The notes beneath the pieces are model-generated. The model was not told the origin of the DNA. It worked only from the letters and a program-made list of their open reading frames with translations, and searched no databases. From positions 1 to 64,000 of the forward strand of contig NZ_JAQQFV010000009.1 in NCBI RefSeq assembly GCF_029675105.1: a DNA stretch of 64,000 nt, in the 5' to 3' direction. The DNA comes from Nocardia anocheti (GTDB lineage Bacteria > Actinomycetota > Actinomycetes > Mycobacteriales > Mycobacteriaceae). The translations under genes were made by a program, and so were the position numbers. Shown piece after piece: positions 24,632-36,600 of this stretch (position 1 is its first letter; each line of letters opens with the position of its first letter).

Positions 24632-27600
24632 ATGGCAGAACTCCCGGCATCGCTGGCCTGGCTGAAATACCCGGCGGGCATGGAATGGCCCGAGGGCGAG
24701 GAAGACCAGCTCTGGGGTCTGTCCGACGACTGGAAGCAGGCCGCCGCCGACCTGCGCGCGATCCTCGACGACATCGACACCGCCAAGGCGGCCTCGCTGG
24801 CCGCCTACCCGTCCGGCCAGGGTGTCGAGCAGATGATCAAGGACTTCGACTCCATGCGCTCCGGCGACGGCGGCAAGGACGACCAGTCACTGGAGAAGCT
24901 CGCCGAAGTCTTCGATGACGTCGCGAAATCGGTCTTCGAGGCCGGGACCGAGATCGAATACACGAAGATCATGTTCGTCTCGTCGCTGGCGCTGCTGGCG
25001 GCCGAGATCGCGCTGTGCTGGGTGCCGCCGACGCCCGCCTCGCCCGTCCTGCAAGCCACCGCGATCGGGCTGACCAGGGTCGCGGTCCGGGTCCTCGGAC
25101 AGACGTTGGCGCGGGCGCTGGTCCGCATCGCCAGCCAGGCCGCCGTCAAGGCCACGATCAAGTTCCTGGCCAGGCACGTGGCCATCGACTTCGCCCTGGG
25201 CACCCTGCAGGAACTCGGCACGCAGGCGTGGCAGGTCAGCCAGGGCCACCGCGACGAGATCAACGACCGGCAGCTGCTCGTCACCATGGTCAGCTCGGCC
25301 GCCGGTGGCGCGGCGGCCGGTCCGTTCGCGGGGCTGCTCGGGGACAAGCTCATCAAGGACCGGATGAACAAGTGGCTCAAGGCCGCGATCACCGGGCCCG
25401 CGGCGGGCCTGATGGGCGCGGAGGCGGGCAATCTCGCCGCGATCGCCACCCAACTCGGCATCGACTGGCACGACACCGGAAGTTTCGACAAGGCGTGGGA
25501 CAACGCGACCAAGTCGTTCCTCAACCACGATCCGCTGATGTTCACCGCCGGTGCGTCCAACGGCCTGCTCTCCAGTCTGAGCGGCACCGGCGCGCACACG
25601 TTCAAGAACCGTCACGCGCCGATCGCCACCCCAGACGCGGTGCGCGCGCCGACCCTGGGTCAGCAGGTCGACGCCATTGTCGGCATCGACCGGTCCGAGG
25701 GCGGTGGTGCCAGCAGGGACGACGACACGACCCGCACCGACGACGGCCCCGGCGCGCGCGGCGACTCCGACGACGGGCCCGGCTCGACACGAAGCCGTTC
25801 CGAGGACGAGGTCGGTGTCGGTGAGCATCGGGCGGGCGACGGCACCGGGGACGGGGCGAATGCCGGTGTCGGCGGCGAGGGTGGTCCGGCGCGTTCCGGC
25901 GGTGGGGCGGGGCTCGGTACCGGGGGTGGTGACGGGTCGACGATGCGTCCGGCCGCGACTTCCGGTGGTGGGCACGGTGATTCCGGTTCGCGGGCCGAAT
26001 CCGCTGGGGGCGCGGACAAGAGTGCCGAGGGCGAGGGGGAGCGGCGCGCGGGCGATGCCGGTGACTCGCGGCGGGCGGGTGAGTCGGGTGCCGATCGGGG
26101 TGCGCAGACCGGTGCGGACCGGGACTTGCAGACTGCTGAGTCGGGTGCCGACCCGGACGCGCAGACTGGTGAGTCGGGCGGTGATCAGGGTCGGGCGGGC
26201 GCTGGTGACCGAGCTTCCGGCCTGGTCGGTGATCATGCTGCGGGGCCAGGTGATTCGATGCTGTCGCCAGGTATGGAGACGAATGCTGGTCAGCGGGCGG
26301 GTGTTCCGGTCGGTGCGGACGGACCGCTAGGCGGTGCTGATCTCGGACTGCGTGGTGAGGCGGATTCCTCTACGCAGGTGACGAATACGGCCGATGCCGG
26401 TGCCGCACACAATGCCACGCCGGTGGTTGCACACGCGGCACCCGCCGCGGCGAATTCCGCGCCCGCCGCGCAGGCGCCGGGTGAAATGCGTGGTGGCCCG
26501 GCGGCGTCGACACCCGCGCGCGGTGCGGCCGACCTGCGTAATGGTGCTGTGCCGGTGAGTGATTCGTCGCTGCCCGCGCGATCGGGCGAGGGTGTCACCG
26601 ATTCCATGCCGACCACCGATGACTCGACAGTCGATCGAACGGTGGACGCTGACGGGGATTCGGCAGTGGGTCCGCTGGTGGCCGCCGATGGTCGGGTTGA
26701 CGGGCTCGCCGATGGTGGTTCGGCGGTGGGTCCGCGGGTGGCCGCCGATGGTCGGGTGGACGGGCTCGCCGATGGTGATTCGGCGGTGGGTCCGCGGGTG
26801 GCCGCCGATGGTCGGGTGGACGGGCTCGCTGACGGTGATTCGGCGGTGGGTCCGCTGGGGACCGCCGATCGCCAGGCCGGTGTGGACGGGCTCGCCGACG
26901 GTGATTCCGGAGCCGGACGCGCCGGTGTGGTCGACGGTGACGCCACCTCGCCGCGCGTCGGCGAGAGTCGGGCCGGACTGGCCGACACGGGCCGGGCGGC
27001 GGACAGCGCCTCGACGGTGCGGGCCGACCACGCGGACAGCGTGGTGCCTGAGCGGGTGGTCGGAGAGTCCGGGGAATCCCGCACGACGACCTCGCACGAC
27101 GCGCCGGATGTCGCGGTGGCGCCGATCCTGCCGATCGTCCCCGGGGACGGGGCGACGCCGCAGGCCGGGCCGCGTCGCCGGGCGGGCATCCCGCTCAACG
27201 AGCCCACCCGCGTCAACGAGCCCGCCCGCGCCGATATCCGTCCCGATGCCGACCGGAGCGAGGTCGCCGATCGACATGATCCGGACATCGACCGCGACGC
27301 CGCGATCGCCGACGGCGCGCCGATCTACGGCGATCCGCTGTCGAACGGTCAGCGGGTCGTCTACACGCCGACGGGCACCGCCATCGGCAACGACGCCAGC
27401 ACCGCCAATGTGCGCGACAACCTGCGCAACGACGGACGGCACGACCTCGTCGTGCACGGCAACCGGGCCGGTCACCCGACGCCGGGTCATCAGGGCCGGG
27501 TCGATCCGGCCGACATCGCGCGGGCCCTGCTCGACAACCCGTACTACACGCGCGGCACTCCGGTGCGGCTGATGTCCTGCTACGCGGGGGCCGACGGTGG

Positions 27601-30600
27601 TTGGGCACGTCAGTTGGCGATCCTGATCGACGCGCCGGTGACGGCGCCGACCAGGGAGGTCGGTGCCAGGAACCTGCCCGATCAGCCCGCCGAACTGGTC
27701 GGCGGACGCTGGGAGACCTTCGGGCCGGACAGCGTCGATCCCGGCCTCCCCGCCGATCCGGGCATCCCGCCCCGAGATCCCGGCGCGCTGCTCGATGGCG
27801 ACCGCATGGGGGAGCGGGGCCGGTCCAGGTCCGAGCTCGAGGCCGCTCTCGGCGGGCCGCTGCACACCTACCCCGACCCCGGCGGGAACCGTCCACGGCA
27901 CCAGGGCATCGTGGATGAACTGCTGCGCATCGCCGCCGACGCCGATCCCCGCGATCTGGCCCGAGGTGCCGGACCGCGCGCGTTCGTCGTCGATCAATAC
28001 GCCACCCCCACCGGTGATCTCGTCGGCGGCGGAAAGCCCTACGCCATGGTGGTCGGGCTAGACCCCGCCACTGGACAGCACCGCGTCGAGATCATCGACC
28101 CCGACACCGGCACCCGCCACCCCCACCCGGCGCCCACACCACGCGACCTGCACACGGTCTCCGCGATCCTCATGGACTCCCAGGGCAATGTCGTCCCCCC
28201 GCGAGCCCTCGATCCCCGCCACCAGTGGCAACAGCAGCCCGATCCACGCCAGCAGCCCGATCCGCAGCAGCGATCCGATCTGCGGCAGCAGCCTGACCCG
28301 CAGCAACAGTCCGATCCGCAGCAGCGGCCCGATCTGCGGCAGCAGCCTGACCCGCAGCAGCGGCCTGATCCGCGGCAGCAGCCTGACCCGCAGCAACGGC
28401 CTGATCCGCGGCAGCAGCCTGACCCGCAGCAGCGGCCTGATCCGCGGCAGCAGCCTGACCCGCAGCAGCGGCCTGATCCGCGGCAGCAGCCTGACCCGCA
28501 GCAGCGGCCTGATCCGCGGCACCAGCCTGACCCGCAGCAACACCCCGATCCACGGCAACGTCTCGATCCGTCGGAGCCGCCCGTCCGGTTCTACGATCCC
28601 GAGGAGGCGTACGAGGCGGGGCGGGATCCCAGTCTGCCGCGTGATGCTCCGTTCGGACCCGCTGTCGACGGGACCGGATCCATGCAGCCCGACGGCGGTA
28701 CGCCTCGGTCGCTCGAGGAGCTGCGGCGGGCGAATCCGGCGCGGTCGTTCGACGAACTGATGGCGCTGCGGGAGGCGGCGTATCGGGAGGCGGGGATCGA
28801 CGCACCGCCGCTGTCGCGGGAGAGTCTGGACGCGCTGCTCGAGCAGGTGTGGGCGGATCGGGATTCGGTGCGCGACATGGTGGATGTCTACGACCTGTAT
28901 TCCCGGGCGCCCGAGCCGAATACGGTCAGTGATGTCGACGCGTATCTGCGGGAGCTCGGCGAGGTCATCGACGGTCGGTCCGATACCCACCGGATGATGT
29001 TGCAGGCAGGCATGAACCTGCCGATGGAGCCCGGACAGAGCGCGGTACTCCGCGATATCCCTTGGCATTTCGTGCATTTCCAGCGCACCGGTGACGCGGG
29101 CCGGATTCCAGTGGGCTACCGGGTGTATGTGAACCCGAGGATCGACGCGGCGCCCTCTCTCATGCGAGACCTGGTGCGCGACATCATCGATCGTCCCGAC
29201 GCCTTCCCTGGCGTGCGGACCGCGAAGATCACCTCACCCACGGCCGAACGCGCCGACGCCGTCGTCATCTACGTGCGCGATCTCGACGATGTGCACCAGG
29301 TGACGCAGTGGCTGCGCGACTACCGGGACCGCTCTGGTGACGTCTTCCTCTTCGACGCGCCACCGATGACGGACCAGGTACTCGACGGTGTCGGTGTCGG
29401 CGCCCACCCGCCGGGCAAGAGCTTCGGCCAGGTGCGCGCGGAAGCCATCCTCCAGGCACTCGACACGGTGCGCGACAACGGCGGAACCTTCGCCGACTTC
29501 CAGACCGAGGTGCGCCGCGCCCTCCCCGCCGCAGGCGTCGACCCCGACAACCCCCACCTCCGCCACACCCCGCCCCCCGACGGCTTCGACCGCATGAGCA
29601 GCCCAGAGGACGGCGACTCCGATCGCACGCCGCCGCCCGACGACCTAAGGCACAGCCCCGACGACGGTGACTCCGGGCGCACCCCGCCGCCCGACGACCG
29701 CACGGCCCGTGGGGACGACGACGAGACCCCCTCCCAGCGGGCGGCGCGTATCCGGGCCGAACTCGCCGACCTGCGCGCCCAGGTCGAGGCGAACCGAGCC
29801 GAGTTCCTCCACGACCTGGCCGACTCCACGGCCGACTCCGACCCCCGCACCCGCGAAGGCGAATCACCCGAGTCGATCCGCGCCCGCGCCGAGCAAGCGG
29901 ACTGGAACGCCCGCCAACACACCGCCGACGCCGACCTCCTGTGGAACTCCGCAGGCGGCCGCCCGGACACCCCCACACCGACACCCGACCCCCGAACCGC
30001 CCGGAAAACAGACCCGACAGACACTTCCCCGAACCACCCGGACCCGGCCCGCACGGTCCGCCCGGACCCGTCAGCACCAGACCCACGCCTCGCCTACATG
30101 ATGGACCGCACGGACTCCGAGTCCACGGATCCGCAGCAGGCGGCTACAGATCCACGCGCGCCCTCCATGGCGGACCGGTCGGATTCAGCGGTGCCGGACC
30201 CCCGCGTGGCGTACATGATGGACCGGGCGGACTCCGAGTCCACGCCGCCGCATGCGGCTACGGACCCGCGCGTTGCGTACATGACCGACCGCGCCGACTC
30301 CGAAGTAGCGGAACCGCCGCGTGCGGCTACGGATCCGCGAGTCGGATACATGGCGGACCGATCGGATTCCACGGCTACGGATCCGCGCGTGGCCTACTCG
30401 ATGGACCCCACCGATTCCGTGGCCGCCGAGCCGCCACGGGCTGGGGTGGATCCGCAGGCCGGGGCCATGGTGGACCGGGCGGATTCCGGGGTGGCGGAAC
30501 CGCCGCGTGCGCCGACGGATCCGCGGGTCGCCTACATGATGGACGGGCCGGATATGGCCGCGGCCGATGCGTGGGCCAGGGGTGAGTACGACCGGTTGAT

Positions 30601-33600
30601 GGCGGAGCGTCAGCGGTTGGCGCGGGAGATGGAGTTCTGGCGGGCCAAGCGGGACGATCGGGTGACCCGGTTGATGGGGATCGCCGATGTGGAGGGTGCG
30701 GTCGGGTCGCCGGACGCGCTGGCCGACACGATGCGGCGGCTGGCCGACGACGCGGACTCGCGGTCGACGCCGGTCGCGCCGGTCGGTGAGGAAGCGGGCG
30801 GGCAGGTCGACGAGCGGCGGTCCGAGGCGGATGCCGCGCATCGGCGCCGCACGGCCGCCAAACTCGAAGAGGCCGCGCGTCGGGTCATCCGGATGCGCGA
30901 GGAACTGGTCGCGCTCGATCGCCGGATCGACGAGCTCGCGGCCAGCGGCGCGCTCGACGGCAGACCCGCCTCCGCCGACACCGCCGCCGAACTGGACCGG
31001 CTGGCCAAACAGCGCGCCGACGAACTGCTGCGGATCAAGCCGCGCCGGGCCATGCGTGACGATCTGGCCCAGCGGCTCGGCCTGATCGACCCGGACGGCG
31101 GCATCGCCGAATCCGCGCTGTCGCCGGAGAATCTGGCCGCGACGATCGACGGACTGCGCGACACCCTGCCCGCGGACCGGCGCGCCGAGATCGACGCGCT
31201 CGCCGAGGCGGCGCGCGATGTGAACGAGGCGCACAACCGGATCGGCCGTCTCCAGGACCAGATGGCACTGGTGGCGGGGGCGGCTCGCACCGACATCGAG
31301 GGCGCGGGCGGCCGGATGTTGACCAGGGACATCGGTGTCATCGACGGTGATCCACCGCGCCTGGTCGTCTACGGTCCGCGCGACCAGCTGGGATACCAGC
31401 CGCGTCCGGACGGGCTCACCGATCACGAATTCGCCCTGCGGCACGCGCTGAGCACCGCCGACGACGTGGTGCGCGCGTTCGTCCGCGACCACGCGAGTGT
31501 GGAGTTCCGCCGGATCACCGCCGATCGCGTGGGCAACGCGCGCGTCGACCCGATGCCCGAGGACACCCCGCCGATCCAGCGCCGGACCATCGACTACACG
31601 ATCTCCGATCCGCACGGCGGCGAGGTCCGCCTCGAGATCGCCCGGTGGCGCTCGGCCGACGGCACCTGGCACGACGTCGACGACCGACCGACCCGATGGG
31701 AGAACCGCACCGGGACTTCCGAGGTCAGGAAACCGTTCGAGGGCCGGATGCTGCCGGAAGGGGTGAGCAGCGTCGGTGTCACGCCGACGCAGGCGGCCAT
31801 CGTCGACGCGGTCGTCGGCTCCTCGGGTGACGGGGTGAACGAGGCGTTCCTGCCGAAGCTGCCCGGTGGTCTGGCACCGGCGAATCCCGGTCTGGAAAGC
31901 CATGTCAACGATGTGCCCGACGCCGCGTCGAACCTGATGCGGATGATCCTGGAGACGATGAAGTTCGCGGGCTGGTCGTGGTTCCAGGACCCGGAAAACC
32001 CGGAGCAGATCCGGCCGGGCTTCAAACGCAAACGCCTGTTCCGCCGGTTCACCGCCGAACAGCAACCGTTCGTGCCCCCGGCCCCGGACCGGACGACGGT
32101 CGGTCGCACCGATCCGACCGAGGCCATCCGCAACGCGGCGGCGCGTGCGCAACGACGCGCCGAGTGGGCGCGGGTCCAGCGCTGGGCCGACGAGCAGTAC
32201 GACGCGTTCCTGCGCGACGACAGCGATCTCACCGCCATCGCGGAAACCCTGCGGCAGCAGCACTCCGATGCCCAGCGCGCGCAGGCCCGCGACATGGTCG
32301 ACCGCATCCGCAGCGTGCTCGACGAGGCCGCAGCCCGCCTCCCCGACGGTGACGCCGCTACCCGCCGCCGCGCGCTGATCGACCAGCTCAACGCCCGGCT
32401 CGCCGATCCGGAGGTCCGGTTCACCCGCAACGACACCGACTCCGAGGCGCGCCGCGACCACGTGCGGCGAATCCTGGACTGGCTCGACGCCGACGTGCCG
32501 CGCGATGTGATCGCCGACGCGATCGCCCACCAGTTCACCACCCACGTGCCGGAGCTGACGCCGCAGCAGGTCGATCAGGTCAAACACCTGCTCATGCGGG
32601 ACTCGCTGTTGATGAACGACCCGGATTCCGGGGAACGCCGCTGGCGTCGGCTGGACCGGCTGGCCCACGTCGCCGAGGCCTGGCATCGGTTGTCGCGAGG
32701 CGAGCCGGAACCCGGTGACCTCCTGCTGGTCCGGGACGCCTGGGAATGGTCGCAGCGGGTGCGCGAGAGCTACGGCGACAACGACTTCACCCGCACCTGG
32801 GAGGAATTCCAGGATCACATCGCGCGGTCCGACGACGCCGAGGTGACGCCCAACCAGCGCCGCTTCACCATCCTCACCTGGGAGGACCTGCAGAACCAGG
32901 TGGCGAGCCTGCCCGGCGACCACTGGGCCGACCACCGGACCCCGCTCACCGAATGGCGGGCCGGGATCGCCTACGAACCGCCGGTCACGGGCACCGTGGA
33001 CAACCCGGCCGCCCTCGAGCCGCCGCCCGACCGGAACACGGACGGTCCGGACGAGGACGGTCCGGAGGCGGTGGGTGGTCGTCCGGCGGGCGATCCACCC
33101 TCCCGACCACCGGCCGCGCCGGGTCGAGCCGGACCGGACCCGGACGAGTCTTTCGACCGGATGGGCGACGAACCGAACCGCGATGCCACAGAACCCGATT
33201 CGCGTGGCACCGATCGGGACCCCGTCCCGCCGGGGATGTTCCGCGACGATGACGGGCTGCTGCACCGGCCTGGCGACCGCGTGGACTCCTACCGCGATCC
33301 GGACGGGCGTCTGCATCATCACGATGACGCGCCGAACACATACCGCGACAAGAACTTCGGCTATCACGACGCGGTGACGCACTGGTTCATCGACGATCAC
33401 CTGTCGGCCACCGAATACGAGTACCTGGCGATGAAGGGGGAGTCGCGCGCCTACGACGTCATCGACCCGGTCGCCGCTCAGGAACTGCGCGACGCCTCCG
33501 CCCTGCGCCTGGCGTTGCAGGCCGAGCGCGATCCGATCGCGGCGCAGGTCAAGCGGCTCATGGCCCAGTTCGACATCGAACGCGTCGCGGATCTGGCGAC

Positions 33601-36600
33601 CGAGCGGCTCGGCGGGGAGATCCAGCGGCAGCAGGCCAGGATCGAAGCCGATCCCACCCTGGACCCGGCCGAGATGGTGGACAAGCTCGCCGCGCTCGCC
33701 GACCTGGAAGACCTGGCGACCGCCTACAACGACCTGGGACCCCAGCTGGTCGAGGCGTCGAAACAGCTCGGCGAACTGGCCGGTCTGGCCTTCGCGCTCG
33801 ATCAGCAGGCGCGGCCCGGCGCGGTGCTGCTCTCGCCGTTCGACGGCGCCTTCGACGGCGCGGGCACGGTCGATATCGCGGCGCTGGTGCCGGGCGTGGG
33901 TGATGGGGCGCCGACGCTGGTCGTCGTCGAGGCCAAGGGTGTCGGCTCGACGCTGGGCGGCTCGAAGACCGCACGGGCCGAACAGGGTTCGCCGGAGTAC
34001 CTGCGTCGGACATTGGCCATGGATCGCAATCTCGCGGTCGTGCTGAACGAGTCGCCCGAGCAGCGGAGTGCCCGTGGTCTCGACCCGAACGGCGCCGCCG
34101 GGCGCGCGCTCGGCGACGCGGTCGCCGAGCTGCGCACCGCCCAGCGCGACGGCACCCTGCGGGTGGAATACCACCTCGTGCACGCGTCGGCGCGCGGCGA
34201 GGTGACGGTCACCGACCTGCTGCTCGAACGCGACGGCGTGAACATCCTGGCCGACGTGCCGCTGCCGCTGGCCGAACTCGACATCATGGGGTCCGACGAT
34301 CTGGTGATCCACCGGCTCGGTGACTCCGGCGACGAACTCCCGCCCGATCTCGACGGGCAGCCGTACGGTTGGCAGCTCAGCGCACCCGATCGGGCCGCGG
34401 TGGAGACACGAGAGCTGCTGTCGCGCACCACCATCGGGCGCGAGGCACTGGCCGTGCTCGATGCCGTCGACGCGCACCTGCGCTTCGGCGCGCTCGACGA
34501 TCCGGCGCCCACCGCGTTCGACGGCCGCACGATGGAGGTCTTCGTCGGCGCGGACGGTCCGGTGGCGCGGGCGTCTGAGGTGGTGCGGGCCGCCGCGCTC
34601 GCGGACGCGGTGCTCGACGGCCGGGTCGAGACGACACCGGCGCGCATTCGCGCGCTCGACCGCGCCGAACACATCGCCGCCCGCGTGCGCGCCGAAGCCG
34701 AGGCTTTCGGCAGGCAGGCCGAGTTCCATCGCGAAGTCGGTGCGGCGGGCCATGATCCGCTCGGTGGTCGTGATCCGGTCGACGCCGCCGTCCGCCGCAC
34801 ACTCGATGACGTCTACCTCGCCGCCCACGACGCCGCGATCGCCGAGGCGTCCGACGCGACGCGGACCCCCGAGCAGCTGCGTCGGATCGGTCGCGAGGCG
34901 GGGGTCGCGCGGCTGCTCGAGCACGAGTTGTTCGACGCCGCAGACGGTTTCGCTCACCGTGACGACGCCGCCGCCGACTGGGACGCGCATCGCGACCCGG
35001 CGCGACTGCCCGGACTCACGGAGTACGCGCCCTCCGATCGCGAGACCGCGCGCGAACTCGAACGCCTGATGCGCGCCCAAGCGGCCGCCGCCCGCACCTC
35101 GGCCCGCATCGAAGCGGACTGGGATCTGGTCTGTGACAGGCTCGTACGCGGCTTCAACCTGCCCGTCGACGAGCTGCCGGGCACCCGCCGCGAGATCGCC
35201 GACCTGCTGCTACGGCGGGCGATGGACATCAACATCTGGCACGGCATGGACAACGCCACGCTGCTGTCGGACCTCACCGCCCGGCATACGAGGGCCGCAG
35301 TGGACCGGGCCCGCCTCGTCGACGAGATCACCGACCTGGTCCGCGCCGATCTCGCCCGGCAGCCGGAGGTATCCGTCGATGTCAGCCACGTGCGGGTGCA
35401 CGGCGACGAATCCGGTGTGCTGCACCTGATCACCGACGCGCAGGGGCCCGCCGGGCTCGCGCCCGCGTCGTGGTTGTCGGACCCGGTCCGGGTCCGGGAG
35501 GCGCTCACGCAGGGCGGGGTCGAGCACGCGGCGCTGGTCGATCGGGTCGACCGGCAGTATCTGCGATCGCTGGGTGTGCTCGAAGCCCATCGCGTGGCGC
35601 CGTGGGCGCGACCCGGTCGGTGGGCGGCGCGGCAGCTGTCCGAGCTCGGGGTGTCGGTGCGCTACAGCCACGACCCCGAATACCGGATCAGGCGTCCGTC
35701 GATCACCGATCCGGGGACCGCGCCCGCCTACGACCCGGTCACCAACACCCTCGTCCTCGACCCCGACGGCACCGCCGACCAGCACGCCGGGCAGCTGATC
35801 TTCGCCGCGCGCATGGCCGATCTGCTCGCCACCGACGGACTGCCCGAACGGTTCACCCACATCCGCGACGAGTACGTCGACCTGATGACCGACCGGGTGG
35901 CCGACGCGCTCGCGCTGGCGTTCCGGTTCGACGCCGAGCGCGCCGAGAGCATCAGTGTCCATCTCCAGGACCGCTCGCCGCTGCGGCGCGCCTACGACGC
36001 GGCCTACGAGCACGGGCTGCGGACCGCGACCAAGGTCTACGCCAAGCTCGGCAGCGTCACCACCGACGAACTGTTCCAGGCCGCCGCGCATCGGGCCGGG
36101 GTGCGGGCGGTGCGCGCGGCCCTCGTCGCGCACGGACCGCGCGTCGACGGGCGCGCGTATCCCGACCACTTCGGCGCCGACTGGGACCGGGCCAGGGGCA
36201 TCACACCGCCACCCGGCGACAGCGTGCCCGCTCCGGCCGGGAGCCCGCGACCGGACGCGCGCGCACCGTATCTCGCGCTCGAGATCGAGACCCTGCGGAT
36301 GCTGCGCGAGGGTGGTGCCTACGTGCCGGTGAGCCCCGCCGAGCGCGCGTACACCGACGCCTACGACAAGGCGCACGCCAAGGCCGAGCGCGCCCAGCGA
36401 CGCGATCCCGGCGCGCCGCCGCCGCGAGAGGTCGCCGCCGAGGCGGGGCGTGCGGCATTGCGGCGGTATCTGAACCGGGTCGGTCCCGAGACCGCCGAGC
36501 TCGTGCTCGATGTGGTCCGTGCCGCCGGGGACGCGGCGAATCCGCACTGGGGTATGCCCGCCCTGGCCGACGCGCCCGCGCTGCCGGTCGCGGGGGAGCC

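Noticed and set aside
28232..28570. Possible CRISPR array with 36-bp repeats
   Set aside because: Repeats are directly adjacent without unique spacers, stay in frame and encode QQPDPQQRPDPR units. No cas genes are present.
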